Part shown: in pieces, positions 1 through 8,520 of the stretch
Layout: every line of letters begins with the position of its first letter
How positions within the stretch are numbered: position 1 is the first letter of the stretch
DNA from: Hyphomicrobium_A sp963776675
GTDB taxonomy: Bacteria; Pseudomonadota; Alphaproteobacteria; Rhizobiales; Hyphomicrobiaceae
Assembly (NCBI GenBank): GCA_963776675.1
Contig: CAVZNR010000027.1
Location: forward strand, 62,001 to 126,000
Direction: 5' to 3'
Length of the DNA: 64,000 bases
Notes under the pieces: generated by a model
Told to the model about the DNA's origin: nothing
The model's database searches: none
The model's input: only the letters and a program-made list of their open reading frames with translations
Translations under genes and position numbers: made by a program

Positions 1-198
1 CCGTGCGCGACCGATCTCTACTTCACGACCGAGGACGCGCGCGCCGAGCTGGCGCAGCTCAAGCAGGGCAGCCTGGTCGAGATCCCTTCGCATTGGGGGC
101 ACATGGCCGGCGCCGGGCAGAGCAAGGAAGCAACCGCGTTCATCGACGCGGCAGCTGAAAGCGCTGCTGGCGACCTGACGGATCCGGCTCGCTCATGA
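1..198 (+). CDS. MetX-like alpha/beta-fold hydrolase, C-terminal fragment
   Basis: The frame is open from the first base and ends at TGA 196-198, so only the last 65 residues are visible. The segment reads DLYFTTEDARAEL, then IPSHWGHMAGAG, then FIDAAAES. This matches the C-terminus of the homoserine O-acetyltransferase (MetX)-like alpha/beta-hydrolase family, where the His of the SxWGHxAG motif belongs to the catalytic triad. Whether it is a true MetX or one of the many MetX-like hydrolases cannot be told from this fragment. It converges on pnp, with a terminator between them. Confidence 0.7.
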   Translation, partial: PCATDLYFTTEDARAELAQLKQGSLVEIPSHWGHMAGAGQSKEATAFIDAAAESAAGDLTDPARS

Positions 199-199
199 A

Positions 200-233
200 A
201 AAACCGCCGGATCGCTCCGGCGGTTTTGTTTTT
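200..233. terminator. Bidirectional rho-independent terminator
   Basis: An 8-bp GC-rich stem (CCGCCGGA / TCCGGCGG) closes a TCGC loop. It is flanked by A's on the left and by TTTTGTTTTT on the right, so it can act on both strands. It serves the hydrolase ending at 198 and pnp ending at 254. Confidence 0.9.
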
Positions 234-253
234 ATCGAGCGTCGACGTAAGGC

Positions 254-2464
254 TCAGCCGGCCTCGCGGCGCGGGCCGCGTCCGCGGCCGCCACCGCCTT
301 CACGCCGCGGCGGACGCGAGGCGCTGAACTCGGCCTCGGGGTCGGGCTCGCCTTCGGCGCGCGGGATCTCCTGGCCGGTCGTCTGGTCGATGATCTTCAT
401 GGAGAGCCGCGTCTTGCCGCGGTCGTCGAAGCCCAGAAGCTTGACGTAGACCTCCTGGCCCTCCTTGACGACCTCGCCGACGGTGGCGGGGCGCCCGGGC
501 GCCAGCTGCGAGATGTGCACCAGGCCGTCCTTGGCGCCGAAGAAGTTCACGAAGGCGCCGAAGTCCATGATCTTCACGACCTTGCCCTTGTAGATCGTGC
601 CGACCTCGGGCTCGGACGTGATCTCCTTGATGCGCCGCAGGGCCTCCTCGATCGACTCGCGCTTGGCGGCGGCGACCTTCACCGTGCCGTCGTCGTCGAT
701 GTCGATCTTGGCGCCGGACTCGGCGACGATCTCGCGGATCACCGAGCCGCCCGAGCCGATCACCTCACGGATCTTGTCGGTCGGGATCTTGATGGTCTCG
801 ATGCGCGGGGCGTGCTCGCCCAGCTCGGTGCGGGCGGTGCCCAGCGCCTTGCCCATCTCGCCGAGGATGTGCATGCGGCCTTCGCGCGCCTGATCGAGCG
901 CGACGCGCATGATCTCCTCGGTGATGCCGGTGATCTTGATGTCCATCTGCAGGGACGTGATGCCCTGATCCGTGCCGGCCACCTTGAAGTCCATGTCGCC
1001 CAGATGGTCCTCGTCGCCGAGGATGTCGGAGAGCACGGCGAAGTCTTCGCCCTCCTTGATGAGGCCCATCGCGATGCCGGCCACCGGCGACTTGATCGGC
1101 ACGCCCGCGTCCATGAGGGCGAGCGAGGTGCCGCACACGGTCGCCATCGAGGACGAGCCGTTCGACTCGGTGATCTCGGAGACGATGCGGATGGTGTAGG
1201 GGAACGCGTCGTGATCCGGCATGATCGGGTGCACGGCGCGCCAAGCGAGCTTGCCGTGGCCGATCTCGCGCCGGCCGGGGCCGCCCATGCGGCCCGTCTC
1301 GCCCACCGAGAACGGCGGGAAGTTGTAGTGGAGCATGAAGCGCTCTTTGCGGGTGCCTTCGAGCGCGTCGACGAACTGCTCGTCCTCGCCCGTGCCCAAA
1401 GTCGCCACCACCAGCGCCTGCGTCTCGCCGCGCGTGAACAGCGCCGAGCCGTGCGTGCGGGGCAGAACGTGCACCTCCGACAGGATGGGGCGCACCGTCT
1501 TGAGGTCGCGTCCATCGATGCGCTTGCCCGTCTTGACGACGTCGTTGCGCACGATCTCGCTCTGCAGCGCCTTGAACGTACCGGCGAGCAGAACCTGCTC
1601 GCTGGCATCGCCCTCGGGCAACTCGATCCCCTCGAGCACCTTCTGCTTGGCTGCGGCGACCAGCTCCTGACGCTTCTGCTTCTCCTTGGTGGAGAAGGCA
1701 GCGCGCAGATCCGCCTCGGCGATCTTCTTGACCTGGGCGGCGTACTTCTGGGAGTCGGGGAGCTTGATGTCCCAGGCGTCCTTCGCGGCCTTCTCGGCGA
1801 GCTTGATGATCGCCTTGATAACGGGCTGGAACTGCGCATGCCCGAACATCACGGCTTCGAGCATCTGCTTCTCGGGCAGCTCCTTGGCTTCCGATTCGAC
1901 CATCATCACCGCGTCCTGCGTGCCGGCAATGACGAGGTCGAGGGCGCTTTCGGCCATCTCGTCGATCATCGGGTTCAAGACGAACTCGCCGCCGATGACG
2001 CCCACGCGCGCCGCGCCAATGGGGCCGAGGAACGGCACGCCCGACAGCGTCAGCGCGGCCGACGAGGCGACCAGAGCGAGGATGTCGGGATCGTTCTCCA
2101 TGTCATGGGAGAGAACGTTGATGATGACCTGCGTCTCGTTCTTGAAGCCTTGCACGAACAGCGGGCGGATGGGCCGGTCGATGAGGCGGCAGGTGAGCGT
2201 CTCTTTCTCGGTGGGGCGCCCTTCGCGCTTGAAGAAGCCACCGGGGATCTTGCCGGCCGCGTAGGTCTTCTCCTGGTAGTTCACGGTCAGGGGGAAGAAG
2301 TCGATGCCGGGCTTGGGGGACTTGGCCGCCACGACGGTCGCGAGCACGCTGGTCTCGCCATACTGCGCATAGACGGCGGCGTCAGCCTGGCGCGCCATGC
2401 GTCCGGTCTCGAGCGTCAGCTTGCGCCCGCCCCAGTCAATTTCCACACGATGGATGTCGAACAT
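254..2464 (-). CDS. pnp: Polyribonucleotide nucleotidyltransferase (PNPase)
   Basis: PNPase is a phosphorolytic 3'-5' exoribonuclease that degrades mRNA and forms a trimer in the degradosome. The 736-residue product starts MFDIHRVEIDWGG and has two RNase PH-like domains (GKIPGGFFKREGRPTEKE in the first, RTHGSALFTRGETQ in the second), a KH domain (IREVIGSGGSVIREI) and an S1 domain (GTIYKGKVVKIMDFGAFV). It ends in an Arg/Gly-rich tail. The start at 2464 is chosen by homology; an in-frame extension to 2536 is not needed, and the upstream AG-rich stretch is a weak ribosome site. It lies downstream of rpsO, the usual rpsO-pnp pair, with a structured leader between them. Confidence 0.98.
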   Translation of the reverse strand: MFDIHRVEIDWGGRKLTLETGRMARQADAAVYAQYGETSVLATVVAAKSPKPGIDFFPLTVNYQEKTYAAGKIPGGFFKREGRPTEKETLTCRLIDRPIRPLFVQGFKNETQVIINVLSHDMENDPDILALVASSAALTLSGVPFLGPIGAARVGVIGGEFVLNPMIDEMAESALDLVIAGTQDAVMMVESEAKELPEKQMLEAVMFGHAQFQPVIKAIIKLAEKAAKDAWDIKLPDSQKYAAQVKKIAEADLRAAFSTKEKQKRQELVAAAKQKVLEGIELPEGDASEQVLLAGTFKALQSEIVRNDVVKTGKRIDGRDLKTVRPILSEVHVLPRTHGSALFTRGETQALVVATLGTGEDEQFVDALEGTRKERFMLHYNFPPFSVGETGRMGGPGRREIGHGKLAWRAVHPIMPDHDAFPYTIRIVSEITESNGSSSMATVCGTSLALMDAGVPIKSPVAGIAMGLIKEGEDFAVLSDILGDEDHLGDMDFKVAGTDQGITSLQMDIKITGITEEIMRVALDQAREGRMHILGEMGKALGTARTELGEHAPRIETIKIPTDKIREVIGSGGSVIREIVAESGAKIDIDDDGTVKVAAAKRESIEEALRRIKEITSEPEVGTIYKGKVVKIMDFGAFVNFFGAKDGLVHISQLAPGRPATVGEVVKEGQEVYVKLLGFDDRGKTRLSMKIIDQTTGQEIPRAEGEPDPEAEFSASRPPRREGGGGRGRGPRREAG

Positions 2465-2527
2465 GTTCGTTCTTTCTTTCTCTCGTACTCGATGCGCAGC
2501 CGACCGGATTGCCGATTGCGCCTGCCT

Positions 2528-2566
2528 CTGGCTCAATAGCCAGGGCGGGAGGCGTTATGCCTCCTG
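2528..2566 (-). promoter_or_regulatory. Two stem-loops in the rpsO-pnp intergenic leader
   Basis: Two hairpins lie on the transcript: GGAGGC/GCCTCC with a 5-nt loop (2548-2564), then CTGGCT/AGCCAG with a 4-nt loop (2528-2543). Neither is followed by a U-run, so they do not look like terminators. In E. coli the pnp leader forms an RNase III-cut hairpin through which PNPase represses itself. A similar role here is inference from position only. Confidence 0.45.
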
Positions 2567-2623
2567 GGGATTGCGGGCGGATGGCACGGCAAACGAAATC
2601 GCCGGCCCTCCGCACGCTCGTCG

Positions 2624-2893
2624 TCAGCGGCGGATGCCGAGCTTCTCGATGATGCCCTGGTAGCGCTGCTCATTCTTGCGCTTCACGTAGTCGAGAAGCT
2701 GGCGGCGTTGGCTCACCATCTTGAGGAGCCCGCGGCGCGAGTGGTTGTCTTTCTTATGGATCTTGAAGTGCTCGGTCAGATGGTTGATCCGCTCGGTAAG
2801 GATCGCGATCTGCACCTCCGGAGAACCGGTATCGTTGGCCTTGGTGGCATTGTCCTTGATGAGCGCGGTCTTGCGCTCTAGCGAAATCGACAT
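2624..2893 (-). CDS. rpsO: Small ribosomal subunit protein uS15
   Basis: S15 binds 16S rRNA early in assembly of the 30S platform. The product has 89 residues, the usual length, starts MSISLERKTALI, and carries the conserved stretches GSPEVQIAILTERI, HKKDNHSRRGLL and RRQLLDYVKR. ATG at 2893 is preceded by an AGAAAGGA ribosome site about 6 nt upstream, which decides against the longer frame to 2950. It sits between truB and pnp, the standard bacterial arrangement. Confidence 0.98.
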   Translation of the reverse strand: MSISLERKTALIKDNATKANDTGSPEVQIAILTERINHLTEHFKIHKKDNHSRRGLLKMVSQRRQLLDYVKRKNEQRYQGIIEKLGIRR

Positions 2894-2921
2894 CGGGCAT
2901 CCTTTCTGTTGGGGGTGGTAG

Positions 2922-2936
2922 GGGGCGAAGCGCCCC
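2922..2936 (-). promoter_or_regulatory. Short hairpin in the rpsO 5' leader
   Basis: GGGGCG/CGCCCC pairs around a 3-nt loop about 29 nt upstream of the rpsO start. S15 represses its own mRNA in several bacteria through leader structures, so this could be part of such an element. It could equally be a weak attenuation hairpin in the 202-bp truB-rpsO gap. Only the palindrome is directly seen. Confidence 0.3.
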
Positions 2937-3095
2937 ACGCGATCGGCCACAGCCGGGATGTCGTCCAGCAGGGTCGGAAAGCGTTGGGCGTCTTATACAC
3001 GAGCCGGTTTGGCGGGCGAGGGGAAAGTCGCTGCGTTGCACCGGCAGGCCCGCGGCATGGACGATGTTCTTGCTTTGTCCCGAACCTTGAACTGC

Positions 3096-4013
3096 TCAGC
3101 CGAAGTTGAACACCCGGGTGGGGCGGAAGGCGCCCTTCTCCAGCTCGCCCAGCGCCAGAATGCGGCCCTTGAAGTGGGCCCAGGCGGCGCCTGAAAGCAC
3201 TGGCGCATCGCGCCCCCGCACCAGCACCGACTGGCCGCGGGCGAGGCTCGCCGCATCGCCGGGGCCGACGCCGAGATCGGGCAGCGCCTCGAGCGCCGCC
3301 TCGACCGGCAATAGGTACTCCAGAACCGCCGCCTCGCTCTCCTGCGCGGCCTGCTGCAGCACGTCGAGCCCGATGGCGTCGGTCTCGTCGAAGGAGCCGA
3401 CGCGCGTGCGCCTCAACGCGATGACGTGACCGAAGCAGCCGAGCGCGCGCCCCATGTCGCGGGCGAGTGCGCGCACGTAGGTGCCCTTGCCGCACTCGGC
3501 CTCGAACACGCCGGTCGCCGCGTCGGGCATGTCGACTAAGCGCAAATCCTCGATCTGAACGGTGCGTGCTTCCAGCTCGACCACCTCGCCGCTGCGGGCC
3601 AGGTCATAGGCGCGGTTGCCGTCGACCTTGATGGCGGAGTAGCGCGGCGGCACCTGGCTGATCGCGCCAGTGAACGCTTCGAGCAGCGCTTCGATCGCCG
3701 CGCGCTCAGGGCGCGCCTCGGAGGTCTCGACGACCGCGCCTTCGGCGTCGTCGGTGTCGGTCTCGGCGCCGAAGCGTACGGTAAAGCGATAGGCTTTCTC
3801 GCCGTCGACGGCGAAAGGCACGGTCTTGGTCGCCTCGCCCAGCGCGATCGGCAGAATGCCGGTCGCGAGCGGGTCGAGCGTGCCGGCATGGCCGGCCTTC
3901 TGAGCCTCGAACAGCCGCTTGGCGGCGCCGACCGCCTGCGTCGACGTCATGCCAATCGGCTTATCGAGCACCAGCCAGCCGTGGACCGGATTTCCCTTCT
4001 TGCGACGTGCCAT
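3096..4013 (-). CDS. truB: tRNA pseudouridine(55) synthase TruB
   Basis: TruB makes pseudouridine 55 in the T-loop of elongator tRNAs. The 305-residue product has motif I (HGWLVLDKPIGMTS), the catalytic motif II AGHAGTLDPLATGILP with the nucleophilic Asp in TLDP, and the RYSAIKVDGNRAYDLAR and GTYVRALARDMG segments. ATG at 4013 (MARRKKGNPVHG) fits the family; the open frame runs on to 4121 without homology. Its first 53 nt overlap the 3' end of the YcxB-like gene in another frame, suggesting translational coupling. Confidence 0.97.
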   Translation of the reverse strand: MARRKKGNPVHGWLVLDKPIGMTSTQAVGAAKRLFEAQKAGHAGTLDPLATGILPIALGEATKTVPFAVDGEKAYRFTVRFGAETDTDDAEGAVVETSEARPERAAIEALLEAFTGAISQVPPRYSAIKVDGNRAYDLARSGEVVELEARTVQIEDLRLVDMPDAATGVFEAECGKGTYVRALARDMGRALGCFGHVIALRRTRVGSFDETDAIGLDVLQQAAQESEAAVLEYLLPVEAALEALPDLGVGPGDAASLARGQSVLVRGRDAPVLSGAAWAHFKGRILALGELEKGAFRPTRVFNFG

Positions 4014-4602
4014 GATCAAGACCTTGCCGGTGCCGCTGCTGCATCGAGCACGGCGCGCATGCTTGCTTTCGCTCCGGCTTCGCGCCTCTGTCACCGAGCC
4101 GTCCGAATACATCGCGAACAAACGCGTTTCGCTCCGGGGTGTCCACGAAAGCGCTATCGGGGATCAGGAAGAAGAGGTTGCCGTGGGAGACGACGACGCC
4201 GTCGTGATCCATGAACATTTGGCCGATGCCCCGCCACTTCAGGTAGTACTCGATATCTTCGGTTGCGATGTGAAGACCCCCGTCGTCTTGGCGCAGATGA
4301 ATATCCGACTGGAAATTCGCGCGCGCCTTGGTTTGGCGAACGGCAGAACGGCGCAACACGACTAAGGCGGCAACGAAGAGAACCAGGACCGCCACGAGCG
4401 ATGTCAGCGGTGGAAGCCCTACCGATGCTTGCCAGCGCTGGATAGCATCGTCGAATGTGCTGGCAAGGATGAGCACGGCGAAAAACGAGGCAAGCAGCAG
4501 CCAGCGGCTCCACCACAAAACCGGGTAGGCCTTGCGCCCCGAGTTCCGGCCGAGCTTACGAAGCCGGTCGAAGGGCAGTTGGTATGTCAGCTCGCGATCC
4601 AC
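3961..4602 (-). CDS. YcxB-like two-helix membrane protein
   Basis: This 213-residue protein has two hydrophobic helices (about residues 28-48 and 64-82). A C-terminal part (IEYYLKWRGIGQMFMDHDGVVV then FFLIPDSAFV) resembles the YcxB-like C-terminal domain of small membrane proteins of unknown function. GTG at 4602 lies 4 nt after the rbfA stop, so it is probably translated from the rbfA message. Its last 53 nt overlap truB. The stretch after about residue 165 (RLGDRGAKPERKQ onward) has no recognisable homology and the family assignment is tentative. rbfA and truB are usually adjacent, so this is an insertion into a conserved operon. Confidence 0.6.
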   Translation of the reverse strand: MDRELTYQLPFDRLRKLGRNSGRKAYPVLWWSRWLLLASFFAVLILASTFDDAIQRWQASVGLPPLTSLVAVLVLFVAALVVLRRSAVRQTKARANFQSDIHLRQDDGGLHIATEDIEYYLKWRGIGQMFMDHDGVVVSHGNLFFLIPDSAFVDTPERNAFVRDVFGRLGDRGAKPERKQACAPCSMQQRHRQGLDHGTSQEGKSGPRLAGAR

Positions 4603-4606
4603 CGAC

Positions 4607-5005
4607 TCAGTCCTCGTCCACGTCCTGGCGCACCTTGGGACTGGCGAGCAGCGCGTCGATACGGCTCGCCTCCTCGTAGGTCTCGTCGCGCTTGAAGCGG
4701 ATGTCGGGCGCGAACTTGAGGTTCACCGCCTGCGCGATCTCGCCGCGAATGTAACGCTTGTGCCGGTTGAGCGCCTCGATGACGGCTTCCGTGTCTGCGC
4801 CGCCGAGCGGGATCACAAAAGCGGTGGCGAGCTTCAGATCCGGCGACAGGCGCACCTCGGGCACGGTAATGACGTGCGCCGCGAGCACGTCGTCATGGAT
4901 GTCGCCGCGGCTGAGCATCTCGGCAAGCTTGTGGCGGATGACCTCACCGACGCGCAGCTGACGCTGCGACGGCGGCTTGGCATGTGCTGATTTTTTTCTG
5001 GACAT
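4607..5005 (-). CDS. rbfA: 30S ribosome-binding factor RbfA
   Basis: RbfA binds immature 30S subunits and helps mature the 16S rRNA 5' end. The 132-residue product begins SQRQLRVGEVIRHKLAEML after a basic N-terminus. It carries the type II KH fold segments ITVPEVRLSPDLKLATAFV and LNRHKRYIRGEIAQAVNLKFAPDIRF. ATG at 5005 is preceded by AGGA. It sits downstream of infB and upstream of truB as in most bacteria. A 148-bp gap with no recognisable signal separates it from infB. Confidence 0.97.
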   Translation of the reverse strand: MSRKKSAHAKPPSQRQLRVGEVIRHKLAEMLSRGDIHDDVLAAHVITVPEVRLSPDLKLATAFVIPLGGADTEAVIEALNRHKRYIRGEIAQAVNLKFAPDIRFKRDETYEEASRIDALLASPKVRQDVDED

Positions 5006-5152
5006 CTTATGGATCCTACCGGGATGGAACCGGCATGAGGCACAGCATGCTGCCTCTTCACTTTCGGGAGCAAGGCGACCCGCGGTTGGCCGCGCCCCCG
5101 CGGAGGGCGCCCCGTACGCCGCTTGGCGAACGGGATCAGCGCCCGTGAGCGA

Positions 5153-7783
5153 CTAGAGTGTCCGCGTGATCGTCTCGACGTTGAAGCACTCGATGGCGTC
5201 GCCGGCGCGAATGTCCTGGTAGTTGGCGAACGCCATACCGCACTCCTGACCGGCCGGAACCTCGCGCACCTCGTCCTTGAAACGCTTCAAGGTCGACAGC
5301 GTGCCCTCGTGGATCACCACATCGTCGCGGATGAGGCGAACCTTGGCGCCACGCTCCACCTTGCCCTCGACCACTCGGCAGCCGGCAACCTTGCCGACGC
5401 CAGAGATGTTGAACACATCGAGGATCTCCGCCTTGCCGAGGAAAATCTCGCGGATGGTCGGCGCGAGCAGGCCCGACATCGCCGCTTTCACGTCGTCGAC
5501 GAGATCGTAGATGATGTTGTAGTAGCGAATCTCCACGCCGTCGCGGTCAGCGGCGGCCTTCGCCTGCGCATTGGCACGGACGTTAAAGCCGACGACGACT
5601 GCCTTCGACGCGTTGGCGAGCGCAACGTCTGATTCGGTGATGCCGCCGACTCCGGAGTGCACGATCTGCGCCGCCACCTCGTCGGTACCGAGCTTGCGCA
5701 AGGAACCGGCGATGGCCTCGATGGAGCCCTGCACGTCGCCCTTGACCAGCAGCGTGAAGTCCTTGCGGCCCGTTTCCTTCAACGACTGCATCATCTGCTC
5801 GAGCGTGCGCGGCGTGCCGGCAGAGCCCATGGTGTCGCGCCGTTTGCGCACGCGGTAATCCGTGATCTCGCGCGCACGGCCCTCGCTCTCGACGACGGCG
5901 AACTGGTCGCCGGCCTCTGGAGCCGAATCAAAGCCCAGAATTTCGACCGGAATCGACGGTCCGGCTTCTGGCGTGTTGGCGCCGAGCTCATCGATCAGAG
6001 CACGCACGCGCCCCCACGCCATGCCGGCCACGACGATATCGCCGACGCGCAAGGTACCGCGCTGCACGAGCACCGTGCCCACCGGACCGCGCCCGCGCTC
6101 GAGCTTGGCCTCGACCACGATCCCTTCCGCCGAGCGGTTTGGGTTGGCCTTGAGGTCCAGAAGCTCGGACTGCAGGTGGATCGCCTCCAGCAGCTTGTCG
6201 AGATTGGTGCCCTTGAGCGCCGACACCGGCACCTCGAGCGTCTCACCCGACATGCTCTCGACCACGATCTCGTGCTGCAGCAGCTCGGTGCGCACGCGGT
6301 TCGGATCGGCCTGCGGCTTGTCGATTTTGTTGATGGCGACGATGATCGGCACGCCTGCGGCCTTGGCGTGATTGATGGCCTCGATTGTCTGCGGCATGAC
6401 GCCGTCGTCGGCGGCCACTACGAGCACTACGATGTCGGTCACCTTGGCGCCGCGCGCGCGCATGGCGGTGAACGCCTCGTGGCCCGGTGTATCGATGAAA
6501 GTCACCCTGTCACCGCTCGGCGTCGTCACCTGATAGGCGCCGATGTGCTGCGTGATGCCGCCAGCCTCGCCAGACACCACGTTCGTCTTGCGGATGGCGT
6601 CGAGCAGCGACGTCTTGCCGTGATCGACGTGGCCCATGATGGTGACGACGGGCGCGCGCGATTCCAGCTCGCCCATGTCGTCCTTTTCGCCGATGAAGCC
6701 GGTCTCGACGTCGGCCTCCGAGACGCGCTTGGGCGTGTGGCCGAACTCCTGCACGATCAGCTCGGCGGTGTCGGCGTCGACCACGTCGTTGATCTTGTGC
6801 ATCGCGCCTTCTTTCATCAAGTACTTGATGACGTCGACGGAACGCTCGGTCATGCGGTTGGCCAGCTCTTGGATGGTGATGACCTCGGGGATCACCACCT
6901 CGCGCACGATCTTCTCGCGATTTTGCGGAATGCCCATCGCCTTGAGCTTCTCGCGCTCGCGCTTGCGCTTCAGCGAGGCGAGCGAGCGCTCCCGCTGCTT
7001 CTCGTCGAAGGCGTTGTTGATCGTGAGCTTGACGCGCTCGCGGCGTTCGTCGGCCTTGACGAGCGGCGTGCGGGTGCTGGGCTTGTTACGTCCACCCTTC
7101 TGCGGACCGCGGTTTTCCTCCTCGTCGCTAGCCTCGACGGCGGCGGCACGGCCAGTGCGCTTGGCAACCGGCGCCTCAGGCTCGGGCTTGGCGCGCGTCG
7201 GGGTCGGAATGTCGATTTCGCGCGGCTTGCCGCCTTCGCGCGGTTGCAGCGCCGGATTGAACGACTGACGCGGCTTGGGCGCAGGCGCACGCTCCGTTTT
7301 CGCCTCGGCGGCTGCCGGTGCTTTGGCCGCGGGAGGAGCACTCGCTCCTGCGCGAGGGGCAGGAGCGGCCTCGACGGGCGCGGGTGGTGGAGCCGGTGGC
7401 TCTTCTTCGGTCTTGGCGGGCTCGGCTGCTGCGCGCTCGCGCGCAGCAGCGAGGGCCTTGGCGCGTGCGTCCCGCTCTTCCTCCGACAACGTTCTCGATG
7501 TCGGAGCAGCAGCGGTCTTCGCCGGCGCCGTCTCGGCCTTTACCGGCTTTTTCTTGGGCGCGACGGTTTCGGGGGCGGCCTCGGGCGCAGCAGCCTCGGC
7601 TTCCGGTTCGCCGCCGGGCGTGGCGAGCTTGCGGGTCCTGCGCTTCTCGACAACCACCGACTTCGAGCGGCCATGGCTGAAGTTCTGCCGGACATGGCCA
7701 GATTCGACCGTCCGCTGTAGGGACAGCGGCTTGCGCACGCCTCCGCGGAGGGTCTTCTCGGTGGTGTCCTTCGTTTCTGTCAT
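5153..7783 (-). CDS. infB: Translation initiation factor IF-2
   Basis: IF-2 is the GTPase that places fMet-tRNA on the 30S subunit and drives subunit joining. The 876-residue product has a long Ala/Lys/Pro/Glu-rich N-terminal region (to about residue 290), an IF2-N helical motif, and then a GTPase domain. That domain shows GHVDHGKTSLLD (G1, about residue 380), DTPGHEAF (G3) and NKID (G4). Beta-barrel domains and the fMet-tRNA-binding C2 domain follow, ending FNVETITRTL. The low-complexity N-terminus is usual for alphaproteobacteria. It lies between ylxR and rbfA in the nusA operon. Confidence 0.98.
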   Translation of the reverse strand: MTETKDTTEKTLRGGVRKPLSLQRTVESGHVRQNFSHGRSKSVVVEKRRTRKLATPGGEPEAEAAAPEAAPETVAPKKKPVKAETAPAKTAAAPTSRTLSEEERDARAKALAAARERAAAEPAKTEEEPPAPPPAPVEAAPAPRAGASAPPAAKAPAAAEAKTERAPAPKPRQSFNPALQPREGGKPREIDIPTPTRAKPEPEAPVAKRTGRAAAVEASDEEENRGPQKGGRNKPSTRTPLVKADERRERVKLTINNAFDEKQRERSLASLKRKREREKLKAMGIPQNREKIVREVVIPEVITIQELANRMTERSVDVIKYLMKEGAMHKINDVVDADTAELIVQEFGHTPKRVSEADVETGFIGEKDDMGELESRAPVVTIMGHVDHGKTSLLDAIRKTNVVSGEAGGITQHIGAYQVTTPSGDRVTFIDTPGHEAFTAMRARGAKVTDIVVLVVAADDGVMPQTIEAINHAKAAGVPIIVAINKIDKPQADPNRVRTELLQHEIVVESMSGETLEVPVSALKGTNLDKLLEAIHLQSELLDLKANPNRSAEGIVVEAKLERGRGPVGTVLVQRGTLRVGDIVVAGMAWGRVRALIDELGANTPEAGPSIPVEILGFDSAPEAGDQFAVVESEGRAREITDYRVRKRRDTMGSAGTPRTLEQMMQSLKETGRKDFTLLVKGDVQGSIEAIAGSLRKLGTDEVAAQIVHSGVGGITESDVALANASKAVVVGFNVRANAQAKAAADRDGVEIRYYNIIYDLVDDVKAAMSGLLAPTIREIFLGKAEILDVFNISGVGKVAGCRVVEGKVERGAKVRLIRDDVVIHEGTLSTLKRFKDEVREVPAGQECGMAFANYQDIRAGDAIECFNVETITRTL

Positions 7784-7837
7784 GCTTTTCTCGTCGAAAC
7801 TCCAGAATTGCTAAACGCGGTGCCGCTCAGAAGGCCC

Positions 7838-8488
7838 TCAGGATGTGCTTATACCCGACCGGTAGCGCCGCAAGCGCTCGGCCTCCTTGAGAAACCGGAT
7901 GGTGGCTCCGCCTTGTTTGAGGCCAGCATGTACCACATTTGACCGGCCGATGGCCAAGCCCATTTGATCGATGGTGAGCCAATCAACAACAGGGGCAGAT
8001 CGCCCCTTATCCCGCTGAATAGCCGCGAATTTCCTATCCAGCTTGCGCATTCCGTCGGCAGCAGCGTCGGTGCCATGCAACAGTGCCGCCGCGCGTCCGC
8101 CATCGAGGAGCGTTTCAACCTTGTCGAAACCGGTTACGACAAGACCGGCCTTGTTGGCCAGCGAGAGCGCCTCGATCACCCGCTTAACAAGTAGGGTTTC
8201 AACCCTCTCGGGCAAGTCGGATGCGACCGTCGCCGACCGCTTCAGGCTCTTGGCGAAGGCATTGGCCTTGGCGGCCTTCGACACACTCTCCTTGTCGGCC
8301 GTCACCCAGACGCCACGGCCTGGGAGCTTGCGGGCAAGATCGGGAACGACCTCGCCAGAAGGATCTAGGACGAAGCGGATGAGGTCTTCGGGCGCGCTCT
8401 CCTTGCGCGTGACCACGCAGCGGCGCAGCGAGCCGGTCTGCTCGATGCCCTCGTCGTGATCTTGCACAAGCTCGTCTTCAGCGCCCAA
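7838..8488 (-). CDS. YlxR-family RNA-binding protein with L7Ae-like C-terminal half
   Basis: The 216-residue protein has an N-terminal YlxR (DUF448) domain with SLRRCVVTRKESAPEDLIRF and LPGRGVWV (residues 20-60). Its C-terminal half (about 90-190) has the L7Ae-like pattern ALSLANKAGLVVTGFDKVETLL. This two-domain form is typical of alphaproteobacteria between nusA and infB. It is thought to bind RNA or modulate a nucleoid or RNase P-linked process; the exact role here is inferred. The start appears to be TTG at 8488, 32 nt downstream of the nusA stop and preceded by GAGGAGA. Confidence 0.9.
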   Translation of the reverse strand: MGAEDELVQDHDEGIEQTGSLRRCVVTRKESAPEDLIRFVLDPSGEVVPDLARKLPGRGVWVTADKESVSKAAKANAFAKSLKRSATVASDLPERVETLLVKRVIEALSLANKAGLVVTGFDKVETLLDGGRAAALLHGTDAAADGMRKLDRKFAAIQRDKGRSAPVVDWLTIDQMGLAIGRSNVVHAGLKQGGATIRFLKEAERLRRYRSGISTS

Positions 8489-8520
8489 TCAGGTCTCCTC
8501 GCTCCGCCAGACATCGGCGG

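Noticed and set aside
515..2539. A 674-codon frame opposite pnp and a 687-codon frame opposite infB
   Set aside because: Both mirror the codon bias of conserved genes and show no family similarity.
3961..4120. A frameshift at the end of the YcxB-like gene explaining its overlap with truB
   Set aside because: The alternative frames either run into truB without a stop or end at once without improving similarity to the family; a natural overlap is simpler.
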